A DNA stretch of 64,000 nucleotides from Aquimarina sp. Aq78 (GCF_900299525.1 NZ_OMKA01000024.1:124001-188000); one strand, 5' to 3'. Positions 1 to 10,494 are shown, numbered from the stretch's first letter. Notes: generated by a model not told the origin, from the letters alone. Made by a program: numbers and translations.

Positions 1-74
1 CTTTAGACACCGCAGGTGTAGAAGGAAGAACACAACGTAGATCTAAGTATGGTGCTAAACGCCCTAAGAAGTAA
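1..74 (+). CDS. rpsL: 30S ribosomal protein S12, C-terminal end (partial)
   Basis: Only the last 23 codons and the stop are in the window, read in frame from base 3. The tail ends in YGAKRPKK, the conserved basic C-terminus of S12, the decoding-centre protein of the small subunit. It is followed after 23 bases by rpsG and then fusA, the usual str operon order. The 5' part lies outside the window. Confidence 0.93.
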   Translation, partial: LDTAGVEGRTQRRSKYGAKRPKK

Positions 75-97
75 TTAAAAAACTTTAAGAAGAAGAC

Positions 98-574
98 ATG
101 AGAAAAAGAAAGGCTAAAAAAAGACCGATTTTGCCAGATCCACGTTTTAACGATCAATTAGTTACACGTTTTGTGAACATGATGATGTGGGATGGGAAAA
201 AATCGACAGCTTTCAAAATATTCTATGATGCAATCGATATCGTAGAAGAGAAAAAACAAAATGACGAAAAAACGTCTTTAGAAATTTGGAAAGATGCATT
301 ATCCAATGTAATGCCTCACGTAGAGGTGAGAAGCCGCCGTGTAGGAGGAGCTACTTTTCAGATTCCTAACCCAATCAGACCAGATCGTAAAATATCTACT
401 GCTATGAAGTGGTTGATTCAATTTTCACGTAAAAGAAATGAGAAATCTATGGCTCAGAAACTTGCTGCAGAGATTATAGCTGCAGAAAAAGAAGAAGGAG
501 CTGCTGTTAAGAAAAGAGTAGATACTCATAAAATGGCTGAAGCAAACAAAGCATTCTCTCACTTTAGATTTTAA
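98..574 (+). CDS. rpsG: 30S ribosomal protein S7
   Basis: A 158-residue protein of normal family length. S7 binds the 3' domain of 16S rRNA, nucleates assembly of the 30S head and lies near the exit-site tRNA. The N-terminal MRKRKAKKR, the central segment [15 protein letters not shown] and the C-terminal [15 protein letters not shown] are all typical. It is second in the str operon, 23 bases after rpsL and 10 bases before fusA. In other bacteria S7 represses its own operon; no dedicated leader is visible here because the operon start is outside the window. Confidence 0.97.
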   Translation: MRKRKAKKRPILPDPRFNDQLVTRFVNMMMWDGKKSTAFKIFYDAIDIVEEKKQNDEKTSLEIWKDALSNVMPHVEVRSRRVGGATFQIPNPIRPDRKISTAMKWLIQFSRKRNEKSMAQKLAAEIIAAEKEEGAAVKKRVDTHKMAEANKAFSHFRF

Positions 575-584
575 TCATTAAGAA

Positions 585-2711
585 ATGGCTAGAGATTTAA
601 AATATACTAGAAATATAGGAATTGCTGCGCATATTGACGCAGGGAAAACTACAACCACCGAACGTATTCTTTATTATACAGGGGTGAGTCATAAAATAGG
701 TGAAGTGCATGATGGTGCAGCTACTATGGACTGGATGGAGCAAGAGCAAGAACGTGGTATCACGATTACTTCTGCTGCTACAACCTGTGAATGGAGCTTT
801 CCAACAGAAAATGGTAAACCAGTAGATGATACTAAAGGGTATCATTTTAATATAATTGATACTCCGGGTCACGTTGATTTTACCGTAGAGGTAAATCGTT
901 CTTTACGTGTACTAGATGGGTTAGTGTTTTTGTTTAGTGCTGTTGATGGTGTAGAGCCACAATCAGAAACTAACTGGAGACTTGCCGATAACTATAAAGT
1001 ACCAAGAATCGGTTTTGTAAATAAAATGGACCGTCAAGGATCTAATTTTATGGAAGTATGTCAGCAGGTTAAAGATATGCTAGGTTCTAATGCAGTACCT
1101 ATTGTATTAAATATTGGTGACGAAGAAGATTTCAAAGGAATTGTTGATTTAGTAAAGAATCGTGCTATTGTATGGCATGAAGAAGGACAAGGGTCAACGT
1201 TTGATGTTATTGATATTCCAGATGATCTTAAAGAAGAAGCGAGAATGCTTCGTGGTAAACTTATTGAAGAAGTTGCTGCGTATGATGAAGATCTTCTTGA
1301 GAAGTTTATGGAAGATGAAGAATCGATTACAGAAGAAGAAGTGCATGCTGCACTTAGAGCTGCTGTAATGGATATGAGTATTATTCCTATGATCTGTGGA
1401 TCTGCATTTAAAAATAAAGGTGTTCAGTTTTTATTAGATGCGGTATGTCGTTATTTACCTTCTCCAACAGATAAAGAAGGTATTGCAGGTATAAATCCTA
1501 ATACGGATCAAGAAGAAATACGTAAACCAGATGTAAAGGAACCTTTTGCGGCTTTAGCTTTTAAAATTGCTACAGATCCTTTTGTAGGACGTTTAGCATT
1601 CTTTAGAGCTTATTCTGGTCGTTTAGATGCAGGTTCTTATGTGTTAAACAATCGTTCTGGTAAAAAAGAACGTATTTCTCGTATCTATCAAATGCATGCT
1701 AATAAGCAAAATGCAATTGAGTATATAGAAGCTGGAGATATTGGGGCTGCTGTTGGATTTAAATCTATCAAAACAGGAGATACGCTTACAGATGAGAAAA
1801 ACCCTATTGTTTTAGAATCTATGGACTTTCCGGATCCTGTAATTGGTATTGCGGTTGAGCCTAAGACTAAAGCAGATGTTGATAAATTAGGGATTGGCTT
1901 AGGGAAACTGGCTGAAGAAGATCCAACATTTACAGTACGTTCTGACGAAGCTTCAGGACAGACTATTATATCTGGAATGGGTGAACTTCACTTAGATGTT
2001 ATTGTAGATCGTTTAAAACGAGAATTCAAAGTTGAAGTAAATCAAGGTCAACCACAAGTAGAGTACAAAGAAGCTATTACTGCTGTAGCAGAACATAGAG
2101 AAGTGTACAAGAAGCAATCTGGTGGACGAGGAAAATTTGCAGATATTGTATTTACAATTGAACCTGCAGATGAAGGTGTAGTTGGACTTGAGTTTATTAA
2201 TAAGATAAAAGGTGGAAACGTACCAAAAGAATTTGTTCCTTCTATAGAGAAAGGTTTCAAAATGGCAATGGTAAATGGGCCTTTAGCTGGTTATGAAGTG
2301 GATGCTATTAAAGTAACATTGACTGACGGATCTTATCATGATGTGGATTCTGATCAACTATCTTTCGAATTAGCTGCTAAATTAGGTTTTAAAAATTCAG
2401 CAAAAGCTGCTAAAGCCGTAATTATGGAGCCAATTATGAAATTAGAGGTTATTACTCCAGAAGAAAATATGGGTGATATCGTAGGTGATCTTAACCGTCG
2501 TAGAGGGCAAGTAAGTGATATGGGAGACCGTGCAGGTGCAAAAACTGTAAAAGCAACTGTTCCACTTTCTGAAATGTTTGGATATGTAACAACATTAAGA
2601 ACATTGTCATCTGGTAGAGCAACGTCTACAATGGAATTTTCTCACTATGCAGAAACTCCTTCTAATATTTCAGAAGAAGTAATTGCTGCAGCAAAAGGAG
2701 TTAACGCTTAA
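585..2711 (+). CDS. fusA: Translation elongation factor G
   Basis: A 708-residue GTPase that drives translocation on the ribosome. The G1 loop AHIDAGKT is at residues 15-22, followed by the switch segment [14 protein letters not shown] and NKMDR. Domains II to V follow, with the C-terminal [14 protein letters not shown] region. Length is normal for bacterial EF-G. It starts 10 bases after rpsG and ends 11 bases before rpsJ. No tuf gene follows, so the str and S10 operons are joined directly, as is common in Bacteroidetes. Confidence 0.98.
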   Translation: MARDLKYTRNIGIAAHIDAGKTTTTERILYYTGVSHKIGEVHDGAATMDWMEQEQERGITITSAATTCEWSFPTENGKPVDDTKGYHFNIIDTPGHVDFTVEVNRSLRVLDGLVFLFSAVDGVEPQSETNWRLADNYKVPRIGFVNKMDRQGSNFMEVCQQVKDMLGSNAVPIVLNIGDEEDFKGIVDLVKNRAIVWHEEGQGSTFDVIDIPDDLKEEARMLRGKLIEEVAAYDEDLLEKFMEDEESITEEEVHAALRAAVMDMSIIPMICGSAFKNKGVQFLLDAVCRYLPSPTDKEGIAGINPNTDQEEIRKPDVKEPFAALAFKIATDPFVGRLAFFRAYSGRLDAGSYVLNNRSGKKERISRIYQMHANKQNAIEYIEAGDIGAAVGFKSIKTGDTLTDEKNPIVLESMDFPDPVIGIAVEPKTKADVDKLGIGLGKLAEEDPTFTVRSDEASGQTIISGMGELHLDVIVDRLKREFKVEVNQGQPQVEYKEAITAVAEHREVYKKQSGGRGKFADIVFTIEPADEGVVGLEFINKIKGGNVPKEFVPSIEKGFKMAMVNGPLAGYEVDAIKVTLTDGSYHDVDSDQLSFELAAKLGFKNSAKAAKAVIMEPIMKLEVITPEENMGDIVGDLNRRRGQVSDMGDRAGAKTVKATVPLSEMFGYVTTLRTLSSGRATSTMEFSHYAETPSNISEEVIAAAKGVNA

Positions 2712-2722
2712 TTATTACAGAA

Positions 2723-3028
2723 ATGAGTCAAAAAATCAGAATAAAACTAAAATCTTACGATCATAACTTAGTAGATAAGTCTGCTGAGAAAATCGTAAAG
2801 ACGGTAAAGAGTACAGGAGCTGTAGTAACTGGGCCAATTCCTTTACCAACACATAAGAAAATTTTTACGGTGCTTCGTTCTCCACACGTAAACAAAAAAT
2901 CCAGAGAGCAATTCCAATTAAGTTCTTATAAAAGACTTTTGGATATCTATAGCTCTTCTTCAAAAACGATTGATGCGTTGATGAAGCTGGAATTACCAAG
3001 TGGAGTAGAAGTGGAGATTAAAGTGTGA
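2723..3028 (+). CDS. rpsJ: 30S ribosomal protein S10
   Basis: A 101-residue protein with the S10 signatures [22 protein letters not shown] and [13 protein letters not shown]10 is in the 30S head and in other bacteria also takes part in Nus-factor antitermination. It is translated 11 bases after fusA. The next gene, rplC, is separated by a 179-base structured gap, so S10 seems to belong transcriptionally to the fusA side, with possible attenuation before the rest of the S10 operon. Confidence 0.97.
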   Translation: MSQKIRIKLKSYDHNLVDKSAEKIVKTVKSTGAVVTGPIPLPTHKKIFTVLRSPHVNKKSREQFQLSSYKRLLDIYSSSSKTIDALMKLELPSGVEVEIKV

Positions 3029-3041
3029 TAAAGCTTTAAGA

Positions 3042-3138
3042 GTAAGTGCGCTTACAATAAAATGTCCCAAGCTGCATGCAAGGGAAAAACGGCAAAAAAA
3101 TACATTCAGGGTTGAAAGTATTTTGACCCTGTTTTTTT
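3042..3138 (+). promoter_or_regulatory. Structured leader with terminator-like hairpin before rplC
   Basis: The 179-base gap holds three stem-loops in a row: GTAAG/CTTAC (3042-3055), TCCC/GGGA around a GCATGC core (3065-3085), and CAGGGT/ACCCTG (3107-3131) followed directly by seven T. The last one has the form of an intrinsic terminator and lies 70 bases before the rplC start. Since the S10 operon must be transcribed, it is more likely an attenuator than a full stop. Which protein would control it is unknown; L4 does this job in enterobacteria. Confidence 0.6.
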
Positions 3139-3207
3139 GTAAAAGAATAATATAAATTGAAAGTAATTTCAATAGAGAATAAGTAAATCATTAATAAATA
3201 ATTAAAT

Positions 3208-3825
3208 ATGTCTGGGTTAATAGGAAAAAAGATCGGCATGACCAGCATCTTCGATGAAAATGGAAAGAATATTCCATGTACAGTAATCGAAGCTGGACCA
3301 TGTGTGGTAACCCAAGTCAGAACTGAAGAGGTTGACGGTTATGAAGCTGTTCAACTAGGTTTCGATGACAAAGCAGACAAAAATGCTACTAAAGCGGCTT
3401 TAGGTCACTTTAAAAAAGCAGGAACTGTTGCTAAACGTAAAGTTGTCGAATTCAAAGGTTTTGATGAGGAGTACAAATTAGGAGATACAGTAACTGTTGA
3501 GCACTTTGCCGAAGGAGAATTTGTTGATGTGTCAGCAACCTCAAAAGGAAAAGGTTTTCAAGGGGTTGTGAAGAGACACAATTTTGGTGGTGTTGGTCAA
3601 GCAACTCATGGTCAGCATAACCGTTTAAGAGCTCCAGGTTCTATCGGTGCTGCATCATATCCTGCAAGAGTTTTCAAAGGAATGAAAATGGCAGGAAGAA
3701 TGGGTGGAGAGCAAGTAAAAATTCAAAACTTAAGAGTGTTAAAAGTAGTTCCTGAAAAGAACATACTTGTTGTTAAAGGATGTGTTCCTGGACATAAAAA
3801 CGCTTATGTAACGATTCAGAAGTAA
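3208..3825 (+). CDS. rplC: 50S ribosomal protein L3
   Basis: A 205-residue L3, an early assembly protein close to the peptidyl transferase centre. It begins [16 protein letters not shown], which matches the family start. The conserved loop [17 protein letters not shown] and the segment [13 protein letters not shown] are present. It ends in a TAATG junction, sharing one base with rplD, so the two are probably translationally coupled. It follows the structured 179-base leader. Confidence 0.97.
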   Translation: MSGLIGKKIGMTSIFDENGKNIPCTVIEAGPCVVTQVRTEEVDGYEAVQLGFDDKADKNATKAALGHFKKAGTVAKRKVVEFKGFDEEYKLGDTVTVEHFAEGEFVDVSATSKGKGFQGVVKRHNFGGVGQATHGQHNRLRAPGSIGAASYPARVFKGMKMAGRMGGEQVKIQNLRVLKVVPEKNILVVKGCVPGHKNAYVTIQK

Positions 3826-4454
3826 TGAAAGTAGCGGTAATTGATATAAACGGAAAAGAAACAGGAAGAAAGGCAGACCTTTCAGACGCTGTTTTTGGTA
3901 TAGAACCAAATGATCATGCTGTATACTTAGATGTGAAGCAATACTTGGCTAATCAACGTCAAGGTACTCATAAGGCTAAGGAGCGTGCAGAGATTGTAGG
4001 TAGTACTAGAAAAATAAAGAAACAAAAAGGGACAGGTACCGCGAGAGCAGGTAGTATAAAGTCTCCTATATTTAAAGGTGGAGGTAGAGTTTTTGGTCCA
4101 AGACCACGTAGCTACTCTTTTAAATTAAATAAGAACTTGAAGAGATTAGCGCGTAGATCTGCGCTAAGCATTAAGGCAAATGACAAAGCAATAACTGTAA
4201 TCGAAGATTTTACTTTTGATACAGTAAAAACTAAGAATTTTACAGCAGTTTTAAAGTCTTTAGGGCTTGAAAACAAAAAATCTTTGTTTGTGTTGGCAGA
4301 GTCGAATAAAAATGTATATTTGTCGTCACGCAATTTGAAAAGTTCAGAAGTCATAACTTCTTCAGAATTAAGTACTTACAAAATACTTAATGCGAATAAT
4401 GTTGTGTTTTTGGAAAGTTCTTTGAAAGGAATTGAAACGAATTTAAGTAAATAG
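3825..4454 (+). CDS. rplD: 50S ribosomal protein L4
   Basis: A 209-residue L4. The internal loop that reaches into the peptide exit tunnel is visible as [20 protein letters not shown], followed by [13 protein letters not shown]. It overlaps rplC by one base and is 5 bases from rplW. In enterobacteria L4 autoregulates the S10 operon. The hairpins upstream of rplC would be the place for such control here, but binding is not shown by sequence alone. Confidence 0.96.
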   Translation: MKVAVIDINGKETGRKADLSDAVFGIEPNDHAVYLDVKQYLANQRQGTHKAKERAEIVGSTRKIKKQKGTGTARAGSIKSPIFKGGGRVFGPRPRSYSFKLNKNLKRLARRSALSIKANDKAITVIEDFTFDTVKTKNFTAVLKSLGLENKKSLFVLAESNKNVYLSSRNLKSSEVITSSELSTYKILNANNVVFLESSLKGIETNLSK

Positions 4455-4459
4455 AAGCC

Positions 4460-4750
4460 ATGAGTATCTTAATAAAACCTATTATTACAGAAAAGGCTAC
4501 TGCAGATAGTGAAGTGTTTAATCGCTATGGTTTTGTAGTAGACAAGAAAGCGAATAAGGTAGAGATCAAAAAAGCAGTTGAAGCTGCTTATGGTGTATCT
4601 GTTACTAAGGTTCGAACAATAAATGTCCGTCCAGACCGTAATACTCGTTATACAAAAACGGGTATGGTTACTGGTAAAACAAGTGCCTATAAAAAGGCAA
4701 TTGTACAGGTGGCGGAAGGTGAAGTAATTGATTTATATAGTAATCTTTAA
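4460..4750 (+). CDS. rplW: 50S ribosomal protein L23
   Basis: A 96-residue L23, at the exit-tunnel rim where trigger factor and the signal recognition particle dock. The start SILIKPIITEKAT and the motif NKVEIKKAVE are typical. It lies 5 bases after rplD and 9 bases before rplB in the standard S10 operon order. Confidence 0.96.
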   Translation: MSILIKPIITEKATADSEVFNRYGFVVDKKANKVEIKKAVEAAYGVSVTKVRTINVRPDRNTRYTKTGMVTGKTSAYKKAIVQVAEGEVIDLYSNL

Positions 4751-4759
4751 GACTAAAAA

Positions 4760-5584
4760 ATGTCAGTAAGAAAATTAAAGCCAATTACCCCAGGTCAGCG
4801 TTTTAGAGTAGTAAATGGATATGACGCCATTACTACTGATAAGCCGGAAAAAAGCCTATTGGCTCCGAAAAAAAGATCTGGAGGTAGAAACAGCCAAGGA
4901 AAAATGACCATGCGCTACAAAGGTGGTGGTCATAAAAAAAGGTATCGTATCATTGATTTTAAACGTGATAAGCAAGGAATTCCTGCTACCGTTGCTACAA
5001 TAGAATACGATCCAAACAGAACTGCATTTATAGCGTTGCTAAATTACCAAGATGGTGAAAAGCGCTATGTTATCGCTCAAAATGGTTTACAGGTAGGTCA
5101 GAATATCGTTTCTGGTAGTGATATTGCTCCAGAAATCGGTAATGCTATGCCGCTTAGTGATATTCCACTAGGTACAATCATTTCTTGTATAGAGTTACGT
5201 CCAGGTCAAGGTGCTGTTATGGCTCGTAGTGCTGGATCATTCGCTCAGCTTATGGCTAGAGATGGTAAGTTTGCTACGGTAAAATTGCCTTCTGGTGAAG
5301 TGAGAATGATATTAGTTAACTGTATGGCTACCATTGGTGCTATATCTAATAGTGATCATCAATTGATCGTAGGAGGTAAAGCAGGTAGAACAAGATGGTT
5401 AGGTCGTCGTCCTCGTACAAGACCAGTAGCGATGAACCCTGTTGATCACCCAATGGGTGGTGGTGAAGGGCGTTCTTCTGGAGGTCACCCACGTTCTAGA
5501 AAAGGTCTTCCTGCAAAAGGATTCAGAACCCGTTCTAAGACGAAAGCGAGTAATAAGTATATTGTAGAACGTAGAAAGAAATAA
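4760..5584 (+). CDS. rplB: 50S ribosomal protein L2
   Basis: A 274-residue L2, needed for subunit association and peptidyl transfer. The segment [11 protein letters not shown] and the C-terminal hallmark [18 protein letters not shown] are intact, including the conserved histidine in DHPMGGG. The basic C-terminal tail [18 protein letters not shown] is normal. Placed between rplW and rpsS with gaps of 9 and 7 bases. Confidence 0.98.
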   Translation: MSVRKLKPITPGQRFRVVNGYDAITTDKPEKSLLAPKKRSGGRNSQGKMTMRYKGGGHKKRYRIIDFKRDKQGIPATVATIEYDPNRTAFIALLNYQDGEKRYVIAQNGLQVGQNIVSGSDIAPEIGNAMPLSDIPLGTIISCIELRPGQGAVMARSAGSFAQLMARDGKFATVKLPSGEVRMILVNCMATIGAISNSDHQLIVGGKAGRTRWLGRRPRTRPVAMNPVDHPMGGGEGRSSGGHPRSRKGLPAKGFRTRSKTKASNKYIVERRKK

Positions 5585-5591
5585 TTAAGAT

Positions 5592-5870
5592 ATGGCACGT
5601 TCATTAAAAAAAGGACCTTACGTTCACTATAAGTTAGAGAAAAAAGTAGCTGCAAATGTAGAAGCTAATAAGAAGTCTGTTATTAAGACTTGGTCTAGAG
5701 CATCTATGATTACTCCTGACTTTGTAGGGCAAACAATTGCAGTTCATAATGGTCGCCAGTTTGTACCGGTATACATTACCGAGAATATGGTAGGTCATAA
5801 ATTAGGAGAATTTTCGCCAACACGTTCCTTTAGAGGACACGCTGGTGCTAAAAATAAAGGTAAAAAATAA
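5592..5870 (+). CDS. rpsS: 30S ribosomal protein S19
   Basis: A 92-residue S19 of the 30S head. It starts [18 protein letters not shown] and ends in the typical [10 protein letters not shown]. The segment [21 protein letters not shown] is conserved. The gaps to rplB and rplV are 7 and 8 bases. Confidence 0.97.
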   Translation: MARSLKKGPYVHYKLEKKVAANVEANKKSVIKTWSRASMITPDFVGQTIAVHNGRQFVPVYITENMVGHKLGEFSPTRSFRGHAGAKNKGKK

Positions 5871-5878
5871 TTTAAGTC

Positions 5879-6286
5879 ATGGGAGTTCGTAAAAGAGAAA
5901 TGGCAGAAAGAATTAAGGAAGAGAAAAAGCAAATTGCTTTTGCTAAACTTAATAACTGCCCTACGTCACCTCGTAAGATGCGTTTAGTCGCAGATTTGGT
6001 TCGTGGTGTAAAAGTTGAAAAGGCGCTTCATATTCTTAGATTTAACCCTAAAGAAGCATCACGTCGTTTAGAGAAGTTATTGCTTTCAGCAATAGCAAAC
6101 TGGCAGGCGAAAAATGAAGACGCTAGCATCGAAGATGCAGATCTTTTTGTAAAAGAGATTCGTGTAGATGGAGGAAGTATGTTAAAAAGACTTCGTCCTG
6201 CTCCACAGGGTCGCGCACACAGAATAAGAAAACGCTCTAACCACGTAACAATAGTGGTTGCAGCAAACAATAATACACAAAGCTAA
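5879..6286 (+). CDS. rplV: 50S ribosomal protein L22
   Basis: A 135-residue L22, an exit-tunnel protein. The core [17 protein letters not shown] and the beta-hairpin region [18 protein letters not shown] are intact. The first 20 residues ([18 protein letters not shown]) extend beyond the E. coli form, as is usual in Flavobacteriaceae; the later ATG at residue 8 is a less likely start because it would leave a 29-base gap. Eight bases after rpsS. Confidence 0.95.
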   Translation: MGVRKREMAERIKEEKKQIAFAKLNNCPTSPRKMRLVADLVRGVKVEKALHILRFNPKEASRRLEKLLLSAIANWQAKNEDASIEDADLFVKEIRVDGGSMLKRLRPAPQGRAHRIRKRSNHVTIVVAANNNTQS

Positions 6287-6294
6287 TATAAACT

Positions 6295-7023
6295 ATGGGA
6301 CAGAAGACAAATCCAATCGGAAATCGCCTTGGTATTATCAGAGGATGGGAATCCAACTGGTACGGAGGTAATGACTACGGTGATAAACTTGCCGAAGACG
6401 ATAAGATTAGAAAGTATGTACACGCACGTTTATCAAAAGCTAGTGTATCTAGAGTAATTATTGAGCGTACGCTTAAACTTGTAACCGTTACTATCACTAC
6501 TGCCAGACCTGGTATCATTATCGGAAAAGGTGGTCAAGAGGTAGACAAGTTGAAAGAAGAGCTTAAGAAAATTACTGAAAAGGAAGTTCAGATCAATATT
6601 TTTGAAATCAAAAGACCAGAACTTGATGCATTTTTGGTAGGATCGAGTGTTGCAAGACAAATCGAAAGCCGTATCTCATATCGTCGTGCTATTAAAATGG
6701 CTATCGCGGCAGCAATGAGAATGAATGCAGAAGGTATCAAAATCCAGATTTCAGGACGTTTGAATGGTGCAGAAATGGCACGTACAGAGTCTTATAAAGA
6801 TGGTCGTATTCCTTTATCAACATTTAGAGCCGATATTGATTATGCTTTAGTAGAATCTCACACTACTTATGGTAGATTGGGTGTTAAAGTATGGATCATG
6901 AAAGGTGAAGTATATGGTAAAAGAGAGCTTTCTCCTTTGGTTGGTTTATCCAAAAAACAAGGAAAAGGTGACAGAGGTGGACGAAGTGGTGGAGGTAATA
7001 ACAAATCACGTCGTAGAAAGTAA
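6295..7023 (+). CDS. rpsC: 30S ribosomal protein S3
   Basis: A 242-residue S3 at the mRNA entry channel. The start [18 protein letters not shown] and the KH-domain motif [15 protein letters not shown] are present, then the C-terminal domain with [12 protein letters not shown]. The tail is rich in glycine and arginine ([18 protein letters not shown]), a common flavobacterial extension. It lies 8 bases after rplV and 20 bases before rplP. Confidence 0.97.
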   Translation: MGQKTNPIGNRLGIIRGWESNWYGGNDYGDKLAEDDKIRKYVHARLSKASVSRVIIERTLKLVTVTITTARPGIIIGKGGQEVDKLKEELKKITEKEVQINIFEIKRPELDAFLVGSSVARQIESRISYRRAIKMAIAAAMRMNAEGIKIQISGRLNGAEMARTESYKDGRIPLSTFRADIDYALVESHTTYGRLGVKVWIMKGEVYGKRELSPLVGLSKKQGKGDRGGRSGGGNNKSRRRK

Positions 7024-7043
7024 TTTTTTAAAGTAAATTAACA

Positions 7044-7463
7044 ATGTTACAGCCTAAAAGAACAAAATTCCGTAAGCAACAAAAAGGACGTATGAAAGGT
7101 CTTTCTCAAAGAGGACACACACTTTCTAACGGTACTTTCGGAATCAAATCATTAGATTCAAGTTTTGTTACTGCTAGACAAATAGAGGCAGCTCGTATTT
7201 CTGCTACTCGTTATATGAAGAGAGAAGGTTCTCTGTGGATTAAAATTTTCCCAGACAAGCCGATAACAAAGAAACCTCTCGAAGTACGTATGGGTAAAGG
7301 AAAAGGTGCTGTTGAGTATTGGGCAGCAGTAGTAAGACCAGGAAGAATATTATTTGAAATAAGTGGAGTGCCTTATGACGTAGCTAAAGAAGCTTTACGT
7401 CTGGCAGCTCAAAAACTTCCTGTAAAAACTAAGTTTATCGTAGCTAGAGATTATCAAGCTTAA
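7044..7463 (+). CDS. rplP: 50S ribosomal protein L16
   Basis: A 139-residue L16, which binds near the A-site tRNA. It starts [19 protein letters not shown] and keeps [19 protein letters not shown]. The arginine modified in other bacteria lies in this region. It stands between rpsC and rpmC in standard order. Confidence 0.97.
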   Translation: MLQPKRTKFRKQQKGRMKGLSQRGHTLSNGTFGIKSLDSSFVTARQIEAARISATRYMKREGSLWIKIFPDKPITKKPLEVRMGKGKGAVEYWAAVVRPGRILFEISGVPYDVAKEALRLAAQKLPVKTKFIVARDYQA

Positions 7464-7475
7464 TATTTGAGGATT

Positions 7476-7670
7476 ATGAAACAATCAGAAGTAAAAGAAT
7501 TATCTACAGCTGAATTACAAGAGGAACTTGGTAAAACTCAAAAAGCGTATTCAGATTTAAGAATGGCTCACGCTATGTCTCCGTTAGAAAACCCTTTACA
7601 ATTACGTAAAGTAAGAAGATCTATTGCAAGAATGGCTACAGAGCTAACAAAAAGAGAATTAAACGGTTAA
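7476..7670 (+). CDS. rpmC: 50S ribosomal protein L29
   Basis: A 64-residue L29 near the exit tunnel. I use the ATG at 7476, giving MKQSEVKELSTAELQEE, which matches the family start. A TTG nine bases upstream would add MRI and is less likely. The conserved segment NPLQLRKVRRSIARM is near the C-terminus. Twelve bases each separate it from rplP and rpsQ. Confidence 0.94.
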   Translation: MKQSEVKELSTAELQEELGKTQKAYSDLRMAHAMSPLENPLQLRKVRRSIARMATELTKRELNG

Positions 7671-7682
7671 TTCTGCTGAAAG

Positions 7683-7940
7683 ATGGAAAAAAGAAATTTA
7701 AGAAAAGAGCGTATAGGAGTTGTTACTAGTAACAAAATGCAGAAATCCATTGTGGTTGCTGAAGTTAAAAAAGTAAAACACCCTATGTACGGAAAGTTCG
7801 TGTTAAAAACGAAAAAATACGTTGCACACGACGAGAAAAACGACTGCAATATTGGTGATACTGTAAAGATCATGGAAACAAGACCTATGAGTAAAACCAA
7901 ATGCTGGAGATTAGTAGAAGTAATTGAAAGAGCGAAGTAA
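7683..7940 (+). CDS. rpsQ: 30S ribosomal protein S17
   Basis: An 85-residue S17, an OB-fold primary 16S rRNA binder. Signature segments are [17 protein letters not shown] and HPMYGKFV, with the later [16 protein letters not shown]. The length is normal. It lies 12 bases after rpmC and 2 bases before rplN. Confidence 0.96.
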   Translation: MEKRNLRKERIGVVTSNKMQKSIVVAEVKKVKHPMYGKFVLKTKKYVAHDEKNDCNIGDTVKIMETRPMSKTKCWRLVEVIERAK

Positions 7941-7942
7941 TT

Positions 7943-8311
7943 ATGGTACAACAAGAGTCTAGATTAAAAGTAGCCGATAACACAGGTGGAAAAGAAGTTT
8001 TAGTCATTCGTGTTTTAGGCGGTACAAAAAGAAGATACGCCTCTGTAGGAGACAAAATCGTTGTCAGTGTAAAAGAAGCAACTCCAAATGGAAACATTAA
8101 AAAAGGAGCAGTTTCAACTGCAGTTGTAGTTCGTACCAAAAAAGAAGTGCGCAGACCAGACGGTTCTTATATCCGTTTTGATGATAATGCGTGTGTTCTG
8201 TTGACTCCTACAGGAGAAATGAGAGGAACACGTGTATTTGGTCCTGTTGCAAGAGAGCTTCGTGATAAGCAATTCATGAAGATTGTTTCACTAGCGCCAG
8301 AAGTGCTTTAA
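7943..8311 (+). CDS. rplN: 50S ribosomal protein L14
   Basis: A 122-residue L14, part of the intersubunit bridge. It starts [18 protein letters not shown] and contains [19 protein letters not shown] and the C-terminal [28 protein letters not shown] ending. It opens the spc-type gene order (rplN-rplX-rplE-rpsN-rpsH) but has no promoter-sized gap, so transcription must continue from the S10 genes. Confidence 0.97.
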   Translation: MVQQESRLKVADNTGGKEVLVIRVLGGTKRRYASVGDKIVVSVKEATPNGNIKKGAVSTAVVVRTKKEVRRPDGSYIRFDDNACVLLTPTGEMRGTRVFGPVARELRDKQFMKIVSLAPEVL

Positions 8312-8324
8312 AACATTTGTAAAG

Positions 8325-8636
8325 ATGACAAAGCTAAAAATAAAATCAGGAGATACAGTACGAGTTATCGCTGGAGACAATAAAGGTCAAGAGGGAACAG
8401 TACAAAAAGTATTGAAAGATAAAAACAAGGCAATCGTAGAAGGTGTGAACTTAGTGTCAAAACACCAGAAGCCTAGTGCTACAAACCCACAAGGTGGTAT
8501 TGTAAAACAAGAAGCAGCTATTCATATTTCTAACTTATCATTGTTAACCGCTAAAGGTGAAACTACAAGAGTTGGATATAGAGTAGAAGGAGATAAGAAA
8601 GTGAGATTTTCTAAAAAATCTAATGAAGTAATATAA
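8325..8636 (+). CDS. rplX: 50S ribosomal protein L24
   Basis: A 103-residue L24, an early 50S assembly initiator. The KOW motif [20 protein letters not shown] is at the N-terminus and [14 protein letters not shown] follows. It is 13 bases after rplN and 2 bases before rplE. Confidence 0.96.
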   Translation: MTKLKIKSGDTVRVIAGDNKGQEGTVQKVLKDKNKAIVEGVNLVSKHQKPSATNPQGGIVKQEAAIHISNLSLLTAKGETTRVGYRVEGDKKVRFSKKSNEVI

Positions 8637-8638
8637 TT

Positions 8639-9190
8639 ATGGCTTATATCCCAAGATTAAAACAAGAGTATAAAGACAGAGTAGTGTCAGCTCTTACAGA
8701 AGAATTCAGCTATGATAATGTAATGCAGGTACCAAAGCTTAAAAAAATAGTTTTAAGTAGAGGTGTTGGAGCAGCAGTAGCTGATAAGAAGTTAATCGAC
8801 TATGCAGTAGACGAATTAACAAATATAACAGGTCAGAAAGCTATAGCGACGATTTCTAAAAAAGATGTTGCCTCTTTCAAATTACGTAAAGGAATGCCGA
8901 TTGGAGCAAAAGTTACGTTAAGAGGAGAAAGAATGTATGAATTTTTAGATCGTCTAATTACTTCAGCTTTGCCACGTGTTAGAGATTTTAACGGAATTAA
9001 AGCTACAGGTTTTGACGGTAGAGGTAATTACTCATTAGGAGTTCTGGAACAAATTATTTTCCCTGAAATCGATATCGATAAGGTAAATAAGATTTCTGGA
9101 ATGAACGTTACCTTCGAAACTTCGGCAAAAACCGATAAAGAAGCAAAATCATTGTTAACCGAACTAGGATTACCTTTTAAAAAGAATTAA
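8639..9190 (+). CDS. rplE: 50S ribosomal protein L5
   Basis: A 183-residue L5 of the central protuberance, a 5S rRNA binder. [12 protein letters not shown] at the start and the segments [13 protein letters not shown] and [19 protein letters not shown] are typical. It lies 2 bases after rplX and 2 bases before rpsN. The short spacer TT before the ATG leaves no room for a Shine-Dalgarno site distinct from the previous gene. Confidence 0.97.
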   Translation: MAYIPRLKQEYKDRVVSALTEEFSYDNVMQVPKLKKIVLSRGVGAAVADKKLIDYAVDELTNITGQKAIATISKKDVASFKLRKGMPIGAKVTLRGERMYEFLDRLITSALPRVRDFNGIKATGFDGRGNYSLGVLEQIIFPEIDIDKVNKISGMNVTFETSAKTDKEAKSLLTELGLPFKKN

Positions 9191-9192
9191 TT

Positions 9193-9462
9193 ATGGCTAA
9201 AGAATCAATGAAAGCCCGCGAGGTGAAGAGAGCTAAGACTGTAGAAAAATATGCAGAGAAACGTAAGGCTTTAAAAGAAGCTGGAGATTATGATGCATTA
9301 CAGAAATTGCCTAAAAATGCTTCGCCAGTTCGTAAGCATAATCGATGCAAGTTAACAGGAAGACCAAAAGGATATATGCGTCAATTTGGGATTTCTCGTG
9401 TAACATTCAGAGAGATGGCGAACAAAGGATTAATTCCGGGAGTAACAAAAGCTAGTTGGTAA
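9193..9462 (+). CDS. rpsN: 30S ribosomal protein S14, zinc-free type
   Basis: An 89-residue S14 of the long form, with the C-terminal core [19 protein letters not shown] and ending [11 protein letters not shown]. The paired CxxC zinc ligands of the short form are absent; only one cysteine remains in the core. This is the zinc-independent class. It is followed by a 70-base gap with a strong hairpin before rpsH, unlike the 2-base gaps before it. Confidence 0.96.
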   Translation: MAKESMKAREVKRAKTVEKYAEKRKALKEAGDYDALQKLPKNASPVRKHNRCKLTGRPKGYMRQFGISRVTFREMANKGLIPGVTKASW

Positions 9463-9478
9463 TAATAAAGTAAATTAA

Positions 9479-9514
9479 TTGGTTTAAGGTTCAATTAAAA
9501 AAATTGAAAACCAA
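9479..9514 (+). promoter_or_regulatory. Hairpin leader before rpsH
   Basis: In the 70-base gap between rpsN and rpsH, TTGGTT (9479-9484) pairs with AACCAA (9509-9514), and TTCAATT (9490-9496) pairs with AATTGAA (9502-9508), leaving a five-base A loop and a one-sided bulge TAAGG (9485-9489). A bulged helix right before the gene for S8 is suggestive, because S8 represses its operon in other bacteria by binding a bulged RNA helix. The role is inferred. Confidence 0.5.
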
Positions 9515-9532
9515 AACCATAAATTATAAACA

Positions 9533-9931
9533 ATGAATACAGATCCTATAGCAGATTATTTAACCAGAATTCGTAATGCAAATAGTGCTCAACACAGAGT
9601 AGTTGAGATTCCTGCATCGAAGGTTAAAAAAGAGATCACTAAGATATTATTCGATCAAGGATATATTTTAAGTTATAAATTTGAAGATAATACAACACAA
9701 GGTACTATCAAAATTGCACTTAAATACGATAAGTTAACTAAAGAACCAGTTATTAAAGAATTACAGAGAATCAGTAAGCCAGGATTACGTAAGTATGCAG
9801 GGTCTAATGATATCCCAAGAATTCTTAACGGATTAGGTGTTGCGATAGTCTCTACTTCTCATGGTGTAATGACCGGTAAACGTGCGAAGCATGAGAATGT
9901 AGGTGGTGAAGTACTTTGTTACGTATATTAA
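9533..9931 (+). CDS. rpsH: 30S ribosomal protein S8
   Basis: A 132-residue S8, a central-domain 16S rRNA binder. It starts MNTDPIADYLTRIRNAN and ends in the hallmark STSHGVMTGKRAKHENVGGEVLCYVY. S8 is an autoregulator of the spc operon in E. coli. Here the hairpin 19 bases upstream of the start is a candidate site. The gap to rplF is 20 bases. Confidence 0.97.
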   Translation: MNTDPIADYLTRIRNANSAQHRVVEIPASKVKKEITKILFDQGYILSYKFEDNTTQGTIKIALKYDKLTKEPVIKELQRISKPGLRKYAGSNDIPRILNGLGVAIVSTSHGVMTGKRAKHENVGGEVLCYVY

Positions 9932-9951
9932 CAGTATAAAAGACAAAAGAA

Positions 9952-10494
9952 ATGTCAAGAATAGGAAAAAATCCAGTAACTATTCCGTCTGGTGTCACTG
10001 TTGAAGTGACAGGTAATGTTGTTACTGTTAAAGGAAAATTAGGAGAGCTTTCTCAAGAAATCGATAGTATCGAAGTGAAAGTCGAAGAAGGCCAGGTTGT
10101 TTTTGAAAGACCTAGTGAAGCCAAAGATCATAAAGCGAAGCACGGTTTATATAGAGCTTTGATTAATAATATGGTTAATGGTGTTTCTGAAGGATTTACT
10201 AAAGAGTTAGAATTGGTAGGAGTTGGTTATAGAGCTTCTAATCAAGGTCAAAAATTAGACTTGGCTTTGGGATTCTCTCATAATATAGTTTTAGATGTAG
10301 CACCAGAAGTTAAGGTCGAAACTATTTCAGAAAAAGGTAAAAACCCTATAGTAAAATTAACCTCTCATGATAAGCAATTGGTGGGTCAGGTAGCAGCTAA
10401 AATTAGAGGCTTCCGTAAACCAGAGCCTTATAAAGGGAAAGGTATCAAATTCGTAGGAGAACAATTAAGAAGAAAAGCAGGTAAATCTGCATAA
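9952..10494 (+). CDS. rplF: 50S ribosomal protein L6
   Basis: A 180-residue L6 near the sarcin-ricin loop. It starts [19 protein letters not shown] and ends in the conserved [27 protein letters not shown] segment. The duplicated L6 fold is intact by length. It follows rpsH by 20 bases and precedes rplR by 11 bases. Confidence 0.97.
   Translation: MSRIGKNPVTIPSGVTVEVTGNVVTVKGKLGELSQEIDSIEVKVEEGQVVFERPSEAKDHKAKHGLYRALINNMVNGVSEGFTKELELVGVGYRASNQGQKLDLALGFSHNIVLDVAPEVKVETISEKGKNPIVKLTSHDKQLVGQVAAKIRGFRKPEPYKGKGIKFVGEQLRRKAGKSA

Noticed and set aside
597..872. Minus-strand reading frame of 91 codons inside fusA
   Set aside because: It is a shadow of the EF-G gene on the other strand, with no family match.
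3036..3248. Minus-strand reading frame across the rplC leader
   Set aside because: Composition is low-complexity and it covers the hairpin leader and the rplC start. No domain visible.
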